DNA from: CAWGGS01 sp963822095
GTDB lineage: Bacteria > Desulfobacterota > Desulfobulbia > Desulfobulbales > Desulfocapsaceae
Length of the DNA stretch: 64,000 nt
Direction of reading: 5' to 3'
Assembly: GCA_963822095.1 (NCBI GenBank)
Contig: CAWGGS010000078.1
Coordinates: forward strand, 84,759-148,758
Both the position numbers and the translations under genes were made by a program. Positions 17,971 through 26,920 of the stretch are shown in pieces (position 1 is the first letter of the stretch; the number at the start of each line of letters is the position of its first letter). Below the pieces are notes generated by a model, which did not search any database, was not told where the DNA came from, and saw nothing but the letters and a program-made list of their open reading frames with translations.

Positions 17971-19080
17971 TCATGCCGATTGCCTGAAGAAATCCTCGAG
18001 AAATTTCTTCCGCCATCCTTCCATTTGCCTAAGCATTTTTGATTCGCAGGATTTGTTGAGAATTTTCACCAGGTATTTGAATTCCTGGCCATTACCGATT
18101 ATCGTCGGATCGATACCTTGAACTTCGCTTTTAACCTGCACCAGTTGATTCAGACGGGCCAAGGTCTCCTTATCCTTTTTTGACAACCGGAGGGTCTTTC
18201 TTGTCGGGTCCCCTGGCTGTTCTTTAGAGGTAAGCCCGCGCTTGATTGCGCCCATAATCTTGTCGCCGAAATGTGTGGCAGCCCGAGAAGATAACTTGGT
18301 CTCTGCCTTTATGACCTCAAGGTTATCCAGGTGCTTTCTGGCTATATCACAAAGCACGGTATCTGGCACGATATGCCCCCGCGGACGGTTTGCGTTGCGG
18401 GCTTCTTTTTCCCTCCAGATAGAAAGTTCGCGCAGAATCGACAGTCCTAAAGGGTCAAGATTGGCGGCGGCTTTTATTTTCAAATATCTCTCATCGTCTT
18501 TTGGTCCCATATAAAAGCTCGGATCATCCAAGAGTTCCAACTCTTCGTAGAGCCATGATTTTATTTCCGGTCCGATTATACTGCTGATCAAAAGAATTCG
18601 TATTGCCCGCAGATAACGGACATCATCGAGTGCGTATTCAATCTGTCCTTTGTCCAAAGGGCGTTTGAGCCAATTAGTGCGGGTTTCGGTTTTGTCAAGG
18701 TCAATATCCAGCAGAATCTTGATAAGTTTGCTTAATGACAAGGTTGCCGACAGGCCGGTAAATCCTGCCGCCAGCCGGGTGTCAAAGATGTTCTTTGGAG
18801 TTGCTCCGGTTGCCCGACTGAGGATGGCGAGATCCTGAGGCGCATCGTGGAAGATTTTAATCACATTCGGATTGGCCAGAAGACTGCCGAGTTCCGACAG
18901 ATCTTTTATGGCAAGAGGGTCGATGAGATGGCAATCTTCATCTGAGAGGGCCAGTTGGATAAGACCCAAACGGGGATAATAGGTGCGCTCCCAGACAAAT
19001 TCAGTATCAAGGCCGATAGCATCACATCTGCCGGCTCGATCAATAAGTTCCTGCAGGTCTTTTAAGGTGGTGATCATCAT
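17971..19080 (-). CDS. rnd: Ribonuclease D
   Basis: A 3'-5' exoribonuclease acting on tRNA precursors. The DEDDy exonuclease domain fills residues ~1-200 (IGLDTEFVWERTYYPRLGLIQLA, HDAPQDLAIL, and YALDDVRYLRAI with the last catalytic Asp and Tyr). An HRDC-like helical region follows around residues 205-290. Length 369 is typical. It has its own promoter upstream. Confidence 0.93.
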   Translation of the reverse strand: MMITTLKDLQELIDRAGRCDAIGLDTEFVWERTYYPRLGLIQLALSDEDCHLIDPLAIKDLSELGSLLANPNVIKIFHDAPQDLAILSRATGATPKNIFDTRLAAGFTGLSATLSLSKLIKILLDIDLDKTETRTNWLKRPLDKGQIEYALDDVRYLRAIRILLISSIIGPEIKSWLYEELELLDDPSFYMGPKDDERYLKIKAAANLDPLGLSILRELSIWREKEARNANRPRGHIVPDTVLCDIARKHLDNLEVIKAETKLSSRAATHFGDKIMGAIKRGLTSKEQPGDPTRKTLRLSKKDKETLARLNQLVQVKSEVQGIDPTIIGNGQEFKYLVKILNKSCESKMLRQMEGWRKKFLEDFFRQSA

Positions 19081-19125
19081 GTCGTACCAGTTCTTGATAA
19101 AGAAACAAAAAACAGGACAAATACT

Positions 19126-19155
19126 AAAATACTATCTTGCTATGAACCGTATCAA
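19126..19155 (-). promoter_or_regulatory. Promoter of rnd
   Basis: On the minus strand TTGATA (19150-19155) and TATTTT (19126-19131) are 18 bases apart, placing the start site about 40 bases before the rnd ATG. Confidence 0.45.
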
Positions 19156-19247
19156 TGGCACAAAGACATAAAGTGAGGAAAAAAACAAGTAGTATTCTTT
19201 TTTGTTTCTGATTTTTTGCTTATATGCCGGCTTCGCCGATTCCGGGG

Positions 19248-19276
19248 TTGACAATTTCCTGCGGCAACGACATAAA
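19248..19276 (+). promoter_or_regulatory. Candidate promoter of the yejB-yejE pair
   Basis: A perfect TTGACA (19248-19253) is followed after 17 bases by CATAAA (four of six). The leader to yejB would be about 200 bases. This and the rnd promoter are the only signals seen in the 400-bp gap 19081-19480. Confidence 0.35.
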
Positions 19277-19480
19277 AAGAGAGACTGTCTGAAGATGCAG
19301 GCAAAGCCTCATCAATTCAGAATGTGGATACACAGGAAAAACGGAAAGAATAGACCTGATCTTGCCGCATCCTGTTGCCGATTTTTTATTTGCAGGCTAC
19401 CCTGAGAGCTTCGAATTGGACAGTTGGCCTGAGTTTTGAATAACTACCATTCCGTATCCTGATCAGTATATAGAGGTTTC

Positions 19481-20533
19481 ATGTTCTTTTATGTTATAAA
19501 ACGCCTTTTGTTGATGATTCCCACCCTGTTCGGGGTCATGCTGATCACCTTCACGATTACCCAGTTCGTACCCGGTGGGCCGATCGACAAGCTGATAGCA
19601 CAGATTGAAGGCCATGGTCGCGGCGGAGAAGAAGTCGGGGGCCAGGTCTCTTCCATGTATCGTGGAAACTCCGGACTCGATGACCAACGGTTGGAGAAGC
19701 TCAAAGAGCTCTATGGCTTTAATCGTCCACCGGTCCAGCGGTTTCTGATCATGATGAAAAACTATCTGAAGTTCGATTTCGGCAACTCCTATTATTATCA
19801 CCAAAGTGTGGTCAGTCTGGTTGTCTCCCGTTTGCCGGTTTCAATGTCTCTTGGTTTGTGGACCTTTTTGATTGTCTATGGGGTCTGCATACCGCTTGGA
19901 ATACGAAAGGCCGTAAAAAATGGCTCTCGTTTCGATGTCTTTTCCAGCACCGTTATCCTTGTAGGTTATGCGATACCCGGTTTTGTCCTCGGCATTATCA
20001 TGATCGTACTTTTCGGTGGAGGAAGTTTCTGGAACATTTTTCCTTTGCGGGGTCTGGTTTCCGATAACTGGTCAAGTCTTAGTCTCGTTATGAAGATTCT
20101 CGACTACCTCTGGCATATGGTTTTACCGATAACGGCAAGTGCGGTGGGGAGCCTTGCGGTTATGACCATGTTGACAAAAAATTCGTTTCTTGAAGAGATC
20201 AACAAACAGTATGTTTTAACTGCCCGGGCAAAGGGGCTGGCGGAAAATCAGGTGTTGTACAAGCACGTCTTCAGAAATGCTATTATTCCGATAATCACCG
20301 GTTTTCCGGGTTCCTTTATCACCGCCTTTTTTACTGGAAGCCTGCTTATAGAAACAATCTTTTCATTAAACGGTCTGGGATTGCTGGGATATGAGTCTGT
20401 TATGAACAGGGATTATCCGGTAGTCTTGGGAACCCTTTATTTTTTCACCTTGATAGGGCTTATCTCGCGCCTTCTCTCCGACCTCAGTTATGTTATGGTG
20501 GATCCTCGGATCAGCTTTGAACGGGTGGATTGA
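19481..20533 (+). CDS. yejB: Peptide ABC transporter permease, YejB type
   Basis: A 350-residue DppB/OppB-fold inner membrane permease. It starts MFFYVIKRLLLMIPTLFGVMLITF, has the long N-terminal loop typical of YejB (GPIDKLIAQIEG, then GLDDQRLEKLKELYGFNRP) and the EAA loop region ARAKGLAENQVLYKHVFRNA near residue 250. YejABEF imports peptides such as microcin C. No binding protein or ATPase gene is adjacent here. Coupled to the next gene by near-overlap. Confidence 0.87.
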   Translation: MFFYVIKRLLLMIPTLFGVMLITFTITQFVPGGPIDKLIAQIEGHGRGGEEVGGQVSSMYRGNSGLDDQRLEKLKELYGFNRPPVQRFLIMMKNYLKFDFGNSYYYHQSVVSLVVSRLPVSMSLGLWTFLIVYGVCIPLGIRKAVKNGSRFDVFSSTVILVGYAIPGFVLGIIMIVLFGGGSFWNIFPLRGLVSDNWSSLSLVMKILDYLWHMVLPITASAVGSLAVMTMLTKNSFLEEINKQYVLTARAKGLAENQVLYKHVFRNAIIPIITGFPGSFITAFFTGSLLIETIFSLNGLGLLGYESVMNRDYPVVLGTLYFFTLIGLISRLLSDLSYVMVDPRISFERVD

Positions 20534-20568
20534 CAAATGTTGCGAATATATCAAGCCTTCGGAGAAAC

Positions 20569-21615
20569 ATGGCTGAATTGAAACCGGGATCAGACAGTCA
20601 TCCAAGCCTTGGCAGGAGACGCTGGAACAGATTCAAGCGGAACAGGCGGGGGTATTACAGCTTGATTTTGTTCAGCTTGATCTTTGTCCTCAGTCTTTTT
20701 TCCGAGGTCTTAAGCAATAATGTTCCTTTCCTGGTGATCTATAACGGCCATTATTATTTCCCCTTTGTTAAAAGTTATCCTGAAACGACCTTTGGAGGGG
20801 TCTTTCAAACCGAGACAGATTACCAGGATCCGTTTTTCCTGGAGCAGATGAAACATCCTGGCAATCATGCTTTTTTTCCATTAAACCGTCAAAGCTATAA
20901 TTCAATCAATTTGAATATCAATGGCCCGCTGCCGTCACCGCCAACCAGAGAAAACCTGCTTGGAACTGATGATCGTGGCCGGGATGTCCTGGCCCGTTTA
21001 TTGTATGGATTCAGGTTGAGTGTTCTTTTTGGATTTGCTCTTACTTTTATTGGGACAATGTTGGGGATTGTCGCCGGTGCCGTCCAGGGATTTTTTGGTG
21101 GAAAGATAGATCTTTTTTCTCAGAGAGTTATCGAAATATGGAGTTCTATGCCGGAATTATATCTTCTCATCATCTTTGCCTCTATTTTTAAACCGAGTGT
21201 TTTACTCCTCCTTGTCATCCTCTCTCTTTTTAGTTGGATATTACTCTCGGATTATGTCAGGGCAGAATTTCTCAAAGGAAGAAATATGGAGTATGTAAAA
21301 GCCGCACGGGCGCTTGGCGTCGGGAATTTTACGATAATGTATCGCCACCTTCTGCCCAATGGTATGACGCCGGTGATCACCTTTTTGCCTTTTCGTATGT
21401 CGACGGCCATTCTTGCACTTACCAGCCTCGATTTTTTAGGTCTTGGTGTCCCGCCTTCGACCCCGAGTTTGGGTGAATTGTTGGCTCAAGGAAAGGCAAA
21501 TATCGATGCCTGGTGGCTCTCCATTTCAACATTTATCGTTTTGGTTGGAACCTTGGTCCTTCTTATTTTTATCGGTGAGGCATTACGTGAAACCTTCGAC
21601 CCCAGGACGAGATAG
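20569..21615 (+). CDS. yejE: Peptide ABC transporter permease, YejE type
   Basis: A 348-residue partner permease: cytoplasmic basic N-terminus, first helix SLILFSLIFVLSLFSEVL, a periplasmic loop with the YejE-type RENLLGTDDRGRDVLARLLYG, and the EAA loop KAARALGVGNFTIMYRHLLPN. I start at the ATG at 20569 behind GGAG; a frame open from a TTG at 20530 overlaps yejB. With YejB it forms the membrane channel; the solute-binding YejA and ATPase YejF are not in the window. Confidence 0.87.
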   Translation: MAELKPGSDSHPSLGRRRWNRFKRNRRGYYSLILFSLIFVLSLFSEVLSNNVPFLVIYNGHYYFPFVKSYPETTFGGVFQTETDYQDPFFLEQMKHPGNHAFFPLNRQSYNSINLNINGPLPSPPTRENLLGTDDRGRDVLARLLYGFRLSVLFGFALTFIGTMLGIVAGAVQGFFGGKIDLFSQRVIEIWSSMPELYLLIIFASIFKPSVLLLLVILSLFSWILLSDYVRAEFLKGRNMEYVKAARALGVGNFTIMYRHLLPNGMTPVITFLPFRMSTAILALTSLDFLGLGVPPSTPSLGELLAQGKANIDAWWLSISTFIVLVGTLVLLIFIGEALRETFDPRTR

Positions 21616-21693
21616 ACCGCTGTCCACCTCGGTCGCAAACGTTAGGAAAGATTCTCATTTGATTTCTCTATATGAATAATTTTTTTACAAATA

Positions 21694-21722
21694 TTGACAT
21701 AGCATGATTCAGATTTTATTTT
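21694..21722 (+). promoter_or_regulatory. Promoter of the mla operon
   Basis: A perfect TTGACA (21694-21699) and TATTTT (21717-21722) with a 17-base spacer, in the 386-bp gap between yejE and mlaE. The leader of about 270 bases contains a 7-bp hairpin CCAGGGG/CCCCTGG at 21912-21929 without a U-tract; I see no gene in the gap. Confidence 0.55.
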
Positions 21723-22001
21723 AGGCCTGTAGTCTTGCTGGAGTAGAAGAGCAATCCGTGGGTAAAAACTATTCCGATCATATGTGTGCGCTACATCTCA
21801 TGTTGTTACAAAAGTTATCAAATATCTCGTAACATGTGGGAATAGGTGTATTGTATGGAGGCTTGGCTCTTGCTCATTTCAAAACAAAAGTTTTTACATG
21901 GCCGGCAGATACCAGGGGGACTCCCCTGGCTCAAGCAACATATCAACCGACGATCTCGGATGGTTGAAAAGTGTGGAGGTTTTTGAACTCCTCTAAAAAT
22001 T

Positions 22002-22793
22002 ATGCAAAAGAATTCACTGACAAAATTAGGAAATACAGGAATTTATGTTCTAGGTGATCTGGGGAGGATGGGGCTGTACCTTCTGCAAATCGTACGGGGA
22101 GCCTTCAAACGTCCTTTTCGATTTAAAGAGCTTATCCGCCAGGTGCATTTCATCGGGGCGCAATCCTCCTCCGTTATTTTTTTTACCGCCCTTTCCACCG
22201 GCATGGTTCTTGGGTTGCAAGGATATTATTCTCTCCATAAATTCGGTGCGGAAGGTATGCTCGGGTCGGCGGTCTCACTAACGCTCATAATGGAACTCGG
22301 GCCTGTCTTAACAGCATTGATGGTGGCAGGCAGAGCGGGGTCGGCCATGTGCGCAGAGCTCGGGATCATGCGTATTTCAGAACAGATTGACGCCCTTGAC
22401 TGTATGGCCATTGATCCGTTTCGTTACCTGATTTCCCCGAAGGTTTTGGCAACCCTGATTGCGATGCCGCTGTTGACCTCTATTTTCGATATTGTCGGTA
22501 TAGCCGGAGGGTATCTAGTCGGTGTCAACCTCAAAGGGGTGAGTCCCGGAAGTTTTATACAGGGAATGCAGTCAAGTGTGACCAACCATGATATCCGGCT
22601 GGGACTCATCAAATCCCTGGTTTTTGCGCTCCTGGTGGTCTGGATCTGTACCGGTCGAGGCTATTTTGTAAGAGAGATACGAGGTGCCGGTTTCGGTGCT
22701 GAGAGTGTCAGCAGAGTGACGACCCAGGCCGTCGTCCTCTCCTCGATTTCCGTTCTCATCTTTGATTATCTACTGACCGCTGTATTGTTATGA
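22002..22793 (+). CDS. mlaE: Phospholipid ABC transporter permease MlaE
   Basis: The 263-residue inner membrane subunit of the MCE-type lipid transporter. It has the MlaE/YrbE signature (MELGPVLTALMVAGRAGSAM, then AELGIMRISEQIDALDCM) and hydrophobic helices. The complex moves phospholipid between the outer and inner membranes to keep lipid asymmetry. It is the first gene of mlaE-F-D-A-C and overlaps mlaF by four bases. Confidence 0.95.
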   Translation: MQKNSLTKLGNTGIYVLGDLGRMGLYLLQIVRGAFKRPFRFKELIRQVHFIGAQSSSVIFFTALSTGMVLGLQGYYSLHKFGAEGMLGSAVSLTLIMELGPVLTALMVAGRAGSAMCAELGIMRISEQIDALDCMAIDPFRYLISPKVLATLIAMPLLTSIFDIVGIAGGYLVGVNLKGVSPGSFIQGMQSSVTNHDIRLGLIKSLVFALLVVWICTGRGYFVREIRGAGFGAESVSRVTTQAVVLSSISVLIFDYLLTAVLL

Positions 22794-23575
22794 CAGATAT
22801 TGCAATCGAGTTCAAAGATGTTGTAAAATCGTTTAGTTCTGCGGATGGTAAGAAACAGACCGTCCTCGACAAGGTCAGTTTTTCCATTCCGGTTGGAAAG
22901 ACGACCGTTGTCGCCGGTGGAAGTGGGCAGGGGAAAAGTGTTACTTTGAAGCTGATTCTTGGCCTGATGCAGGCCGATAAAGGAAGCATTCTTGTCAATG
23001 GGAAAGATATTTCGGGTATAGGGGGCCGGGAGCTTGAAGAGTTGCGGACCCGGTTCGGTGTTCTGTTCCAGGGGTCGGCACTTTTTGATTCGATGACGGT
23101 TTATGACAATGTCGCCCTGCCGCTAAGAGAGAGAACCAAAAAGACGGAACAAGAAATAAAAGATCAGATAGACGAGACCCTTGAGCAGCTTGAACTCTCC
23201 GGGCATGAAGAAAAATATCCTGCACAGCTGAGCGGTGGGATGCAAAAAAGAGTAGGTTTGGCAAGAGCCTTGCAACTCAAACCTGAGATAATGCTCTTTG
23301 ATGAACCGACCACCGGCCTTGATCCGGTTATGACTCAGGAGATCTATCACCTCTTTGCCAGGACCCAGGCTCTTGTCGGATATACGGCTATAATCGTCAG
23401 TCATGATATTCCCAAAGTACTGAATCTGGCGGACCAGGTCATCATTTTAAACTCCGGGAAGGTGGATGTGTTCGAGAGTCCTGAGGCTATTCAGTGGTCT
23501 AAAAAAGAGCACATCCTTGAATTTGTTAAAACCACAATGGGGCAGATATATCAAAGCCATCTGATGGAAAAATGA
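22790..23575 (+). CDS. mlaF: Phospholipid ABC transporter ATPase MlaF
   Basis: A 261-residue ABC ATPase powering MlaE. Walker A is GGSGQGKSVTLK (near residue 45), the signature is LSGGMQKRVGLARAL, Walker B is IMLFDEPTTGLDP and the switch His is in VSHDIPK. Start and stop overlap mlaE and mlaD (ATGA), indicating equal translation of the three core subunits. Confidence 0.96.
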   Translation: MTDIAIEFKDVVKSFSSADGKKQTVLDKVSFSIPVGKTTVVAGGSGQGKSVTLKLILGLMQADKGSILVNGKDISGIGGRELEELRTRFGVLFQGSALFDSMTVYDNVALPLRERTKKTEQEIKDQIDETLEQLELSGHEEKYPAQLSGGMQKRVGLARALQLKPEIMLFDEPTTGLDPVMTQEIYHLFARTQALVGYTAIIVSHDIPKVLNLADQVIILNSGKVDVFESPEAIQWSKKEHILEFVKTTMGQIYQSHLMEK

Positions 23576-24021
23576 AAAAAAACACTCTTGAACTGGTCGT
23601 TGGTCTGTTTATGGTTTCCGGGTTTGCCGCACTCATCTATCTTGCGTTGCATCTGGGGGAAGTGTCCTTTTTGCGAAGTGGTTCAACCTATGTCATTGAT
23701 GCGGTATTCAGCAATGTTTCCGGGGTGAAACAGGGTGCTGTCGTACAGGTTGCCGGGGTTCCAGTCGGTGACGTTGAGAAGGTGTGGCTCGGAGAAAAGG
23801 GATACGCACACCTGGCCCTGCGGGTCGACAACAGCGTCAAGATCCCTCTTGATTCCATGGCTTCGGTCAAGACACAGGGAATAATAGGTGATAAATATAT
23901 TCAATTGAGTCTGGGGGGTGACGAAAAGACCTTCTCCAGCGGAGGGGTGATTCGTGATACGGAACCAGCCCTGGATATTGAATCGCTGATCAGCAAGTTC
24001 GCCTTTGGTAGTGCTAAGTAG
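23572..24021 (+). CDS. mlaD: MCE-domain lipid transport protein MlaD
   Basis: A 149-residue protein with one N-terminal TM helix (LELVVGLFMVSGFAALIYLAL) and one MCE domain (VSGVKQGAVVQVAGVPVGDVEKVWL, then SVKTQGIIGDKYIQLSLGG). MlaD forms a hexameric ring on MlaE through which lipid passes in the periplasm. Length is that of single-MCE MlaD. Confidence 0.95.
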   Translation: MKKNTLELVVGLFMVSGFAALIYLALHLGEVSFLRSGSTYVIDAVFSNVSGVKQGAVVQVAGVPVGDVEKVWLGEKGYAHLALRVDNSVKIPLDSMASVKTQGIIGDKYIQLSLGGDEKTFSSGGVIRDTEPALDIESLISKFAFGSAK

Positions 24022-24069
24022 TTTTTTTGTTCGTAATCCCGTCATTTCTCATGTAAAGGTTTTAGGGTT

Positions 24070-24849
24070 ATGAAGAAAATACTGTCTCTTATTATGTTGC
24101 TTGCTCTTTTTTTTATGAGGGGAAGTGCCTGGGCTGCTCAGAAAAATAATGCAGGCGCCGTCGATGACCTTCTCAATTTCGATTACATGGATGACGGCAA
24201 AAATCCAGCCGGCAGTCAGGTCTATGACCCGCTCGAACCGCTGAACCGAGTGTTTTTCACCTTTAATGACAAACTTTATTTCTGGGTCGAAAAACCTGTT
24301 GTAGAAGGGTATTCCGCCGTAATTCCGTCGGATCTCAGAAAGTGTTTCAGTAACTTCTTTGATAATATTTCCTCTCCGATAACGTTTCTAAACGACGTAT
24401 TGCAGGGACGTTTCTCCGATGCCGGGACCGTTGTCTCCAGATTCGTCATCAATTCCACCTTAGGTGTCTTCGGATTTGGCGATACTGCTAAGGATGCTTT
24501 CAATATTACCACGAAGTCAGCAGATTTCGGCCAGACTCTGGGCGTTTGGGGATTAGGTGAAGGCGTCTATATCTGCTGGCCCGTATTCGGACCATCGAAT
24601 ATGAGGGATACGGTCGGTCTTGCGGCGGATTTATCGACGCATCCAACCAACTTCATGGATCTGACCACAACTGAGAGGATCGGGTACTTTGGAACCAACA
24701 GGATTAATTCTGATTCCCTGCACCCGATCTATGAGGAGCTTGTAAAATATTCCTTTGATCCCTACGTGGCTGCCAGGCAGGCATTTCATGAGTATCGACA
24801 GGCGAAGATAGACAGATATAGAAATACCAAGCCACCAAAGAACAAATAA
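24070..24849 (+). CDS. mlaA: Outer membrane lipid asymmetry protein MlaA (VacJ)
   Basis: A 259-residue VacJ family protein. The signal peptide ends near GSAWA-AQ; the core has DPLEPLNRVFFTFNDKLYFW, RFVINSTLGVFGFGDTAKD and FGQTLGVWGLGEGVYICWPVFGPS. MlaA removes misplaced phospholipid from the outer leaflet and passes it to MlaC. Unlike the E. coli protein there is no lipobox Cys after the signal peptide, so it is probably not lipidated. Confidence 0.92.
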   Translation: MKKILSLIMLLALFFMRGSAWAAQKNNAGAVDDLLNFDYMDDGKNPAGSQVYDPLEPLNRVFFTFNDKLYFWVEKPVVEGYSAVIPSDLRKCFSNFFDNISSPITFLNDVLQGRFSDAGTVVSRFVINSTLGVFGFGDTAKDAFNITTKSADFGQTLGVWGLGEGVYICWPVFGPSNMRDTVGLAADLSTHPTNFMDLTTTERIGYFGTNRINSDSLHPIYEELVKYSFDPYVAARQAFHEYRQAKIDRYRNTKPPKNK

Positions 24850-24925
24850 CTCGAGAAACTCAATTTTTTTCAAGGCCACCTGCTTTGTCTGCCGGTCAAC
24901 TTATAAATTCTATATAGAGAATGAG

Positions 24926-25552
24926 ATGAAAACGAGCAAATCTACTGTCGTGTTTATAGGGGTTGTTTTCTTTTTGGGTATGTTTGTACAGCCGGTTTTT
25001 GCTGTAAAGGGGCCCATCGAGATGATGAAACCGGTCCTTACGAAACTGACGGGGCTGCTTAACGATCCGAACCTGCAGGGTGACGTACATCGCGACGAGC
25101 GACGGCAGAAGATTATGGAAACCATTAAATCCGGCTTTGATTTCCATGAGATGTGTAAGCGGGTGCTAGGGAGGACCTGGAGGGATATCGATGATGAGCA
25201 ACGGGAGCACTTTACAAAATCAATGACCAAATTCCTTGAGAATGCCTATATCGGTAAGCTTGAGGATTATCACTATAAAAAAATAGAATATGTGGGTGAA
25301 ACCATTCGGGATGACAGGGCAGTGGTTACGACAATGGTCGAGAAAGGCAATGTCAAGCTGCCGGTCAGGTACGTTCTTCAACTCACTCCCCAAGGATGGA
25401 TGGTTTATGATATAAATATCGAGGGACTTACTTTGGTAAAAAATTACAGGGAACAATTCAGGTCGATCCTGCTCAAGGATAGTTTTACCGGTTTGCTGAA
25501 AATCATAGAAGATAAGAACAAGTCCATGGAAAAAAACGGCAAGGGATCGTGA
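24926..25552 (+). CDS. mlaC: Periplasmic phospholipid carrier MlaC
   Basis: A 208-residue MlaC/Ttg2D family protein with a signal peptide (VVFIGVVFFLGMFVQPVFA) and the core VLGRTWRDIDDEQREHFTKSMTKFLENAY. It shuttles phospholipids between MlaA and MlaFED. It follows mlaA by 76 bp and its stop touches the start of the cyclic-nucleotide-binding gene. Confidence 0.92.
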   Translation: MKTSKSTVVFIGVVFFLGMFVQPVFAVKGPIEMMKPVLTKLTGLLNDPNLQGDVHRDERRQKIMETIKSGFDFHEMCKRVLGRTWRDIDDEQREHFTKSMTKFLENAYIGKLEDYHYKKIEYVGETIRDDRAVVTTMVEKGNVKLPVRYVLQLTPQGWMVYDINIEGLTLVKNYREQFRSILLKDSFTGLLKIIEDKNKSMEKNGKGS

Positions 25553-25554
25553 TA

Positions 25555-26004
25555 ATGACTGGATCTGGAGACGGCATACCTCGGAATGCCTTTCATTTTC
25601 TCAGTTCAGAAGAACTTGCCGGACTTCTTCCTCTTGCAACATCCGTGATAGTGGAAAAGGGTAAAAGACTTTTCCAGTTGGGCGAGAAGGCGCAAGGAGT
25701 CTATTTTCTCGAATCAGGAAGACTCGGTGTTTTTAAGGAAACGGGTTTTAATGATAAGACACAGGTCGTGGCCCTTCTGGAACCGGGGGCGTCTGTTGGT
25801 GAGGGCGGTGCTTTGGGCAAAGTGTCCCGTACTGCGACAATCATAGCGATTGAAGATTCGCATCTCTATCATCTGGGGTTGGAAAGTCTTGATACCCTTG
25901 CCGTTGATAATCACTACATTTTAATAAAGATATTAAAAAGACTCCTCCTGGTGGCCACTCTTCGTTTACAGAAAAGTTCCGAACGGTTGGCCCATATACT
26001 CTAA
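25555..26004 (+). CDS. Cyclic-nucleotide-binding-domain protein
   Basis: A 149-residue protein that is a single cNMP-binding domain: LFQLGEKAQGVYFLESGRLGVFK, then the phosphate cassette region EPGASVGEGGALGKVSRTATIIA. The cassette Arg is present as SRTATI. There is no DNA-binding helix-turn-helix, so it is not a CRP-type regulator. I prefer the ATG at 25555 (AAGGGA nine bases upstream) over the GTG at 25549. As last gene of the mla operon it may sense a nucleotide and adjust lipid transport; this is inference. Confidence 0.75.
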   Translation: MTGSGDGIPRNAFHFLSSEELAGLLPLATSVIVEKGKRLFQLGEKAQGVYFLESGRLGVFKETGFNDKTQVVALLEPGASVGEGGALGKVSRTATIIAIEDSHLYHLGLESLDTLAVDNHYILIKILKRLLLVATLRLQKSSERLAHIL

Positions 26005-26161
26005 GACTGGTGAAAGGCGGAATGATATGCTTGGTTTGACATGAAATATCTTACCGAAATTTTCAGCAGGTCTATTTTTTTCTAGCCATTCATCCATAAA
26101 TTGATTATTTTTGCGTTCTTTGTCTGTCCGCTCGAATCGAAACCGGTTTATGAGTGAAACA

Positions 26162-26677
26162 ATGAAAATAGCATTTGGTCAGATATCTGCAGGCAATACG
26201 CATCATTCCATTAAAGATGCAGGATGGTTCCCGGATGAGGCGTTTTGTTTACGTGAGTTGCAAAGCGCTGAAATCGACCTGATGAAAAAGGAAAATGAGA
26301 CGGTTCTGCTCCAGGGAGAACTTCAGGCTGTTGTGCAATTTCTCTGTGATCGATGCGCAGAGCAGTTTGACTATGTTCTTTGTTGCGATTTTCATTACTT
26401 CTTTAAAGTTGGTGAAGATTCTTCAATATATGAACAGGAGCTGGAATGCAATGAAGAAGATTTCAATACCGTGTATCTCGATGAACCGGTGATAGATATA
26501 GGTGAGATCCTGAGAGAACAGGCACTATTGGCAGCCCCAGAGTGGAAAATTTGTTCTGAAGGGTGTAAGGGGCTTTGTCCCGGATGTGGGGCGGTTTTGG
26601 CATATGAGACTTGCCGATGTGAGTCGATACCTGCTGATTCGCCTTTTGCAGTTTTAAAAAACTTTAAAAAGCATTAA
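26162..26677 (+). CDS. yceD: DUF177 (YceD) family protein
   Basis: A ~171-residue protein found upstream of rpmF in most bacteria; it has been linked to 23S rRNA or ribosome assembly. It has the family VQFLCDRCAEQFDY region and C-terminal zinc-type CSEGCKGLCPGCG. The start may be ATG 26162 (MKIAFGQIS, as in relatives) or ATG 26150; neither has a strong ribosome site. A TTGACA at 26036 is a possible -35 of this operon, though no good -10 follows. Confidence 0.85.
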   Translation: MKIAFGQISAGNTHHSIKDAGWFPDEAFCLRELQSAEIDLMKKENETVLLQGELQAVVQFLCDRCAEQFDYVLCCDFHYFFKVGEDSSIYEQELECNEEDFNTVYLDEPVIDIGEILREQALLAAPEWKICSEGCKGLCPGCGAVLAYETCRCESIPADSPFAVLKNFKKH

Positions 26678-26684
26678 GAAAAAT

Positions 26685-26709
26685 GCCGGATTATCGGCCT
26701 TTTTTTATT
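26685..26709 (+). terminator. Weak terminator-like hairpin before rpmF
   Basis: A short stem GCCG/CGGC (26685-26698) with a six-base loop is followed by CTTTTTTTATT. The stem is too short for a strong terminator; it may partly attenuate read-through from yceD into rpmF. Confidence 0.35.
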
Positions 26710-26722
26710 ACTGGAGGATATT

Positions 26723-26911
26723 ATGGCACTGCCGAAAAGAAGACATTCGCATTCGCGAACTCATAAAAGACGTTCTCATGATGCATTAAAGGCACCGGGC
26801 TTGTCGGTATGTTCGGAGTGTGGGGAACCGAAAGAACCACATCGTCTTTGCGGGAGCTGTGGAAAATACAAAGGCCGAACGGTTTTTGATTTTGAAACCG
26901 AAGTGGAATAG
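26723..26911 (+). CDS. rpmF: 50S ribosomal protein L32
   Basis: A 62-residue L32 with the start MALPKRRHSHSRTHKRRSHD, and a four-Cys zinc ribbon (CSECGEPKEPHRLCGSCG). This is the zinc-binding form. It has a GGAGG site and begins the rpmF-plsX-fabH group that links ribosome and membrane synthesis. Confidence 0.97.
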   Translation: MALPKRRHSHSRTHKRRSHDALKAPGLSVCSECGEPKEPHRLCGSCGKYKGRTVFDFETEVE

Positions 26912-26920
26912 GAGACCGAC

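Noticed and set aside
21912..21929. Hairpin CCAGGGG/CCCCTGG upstream of mlaE as a terminator or riboswitch
   Set aside because: No U-tract follows and no known riboswitch core can be recognised.
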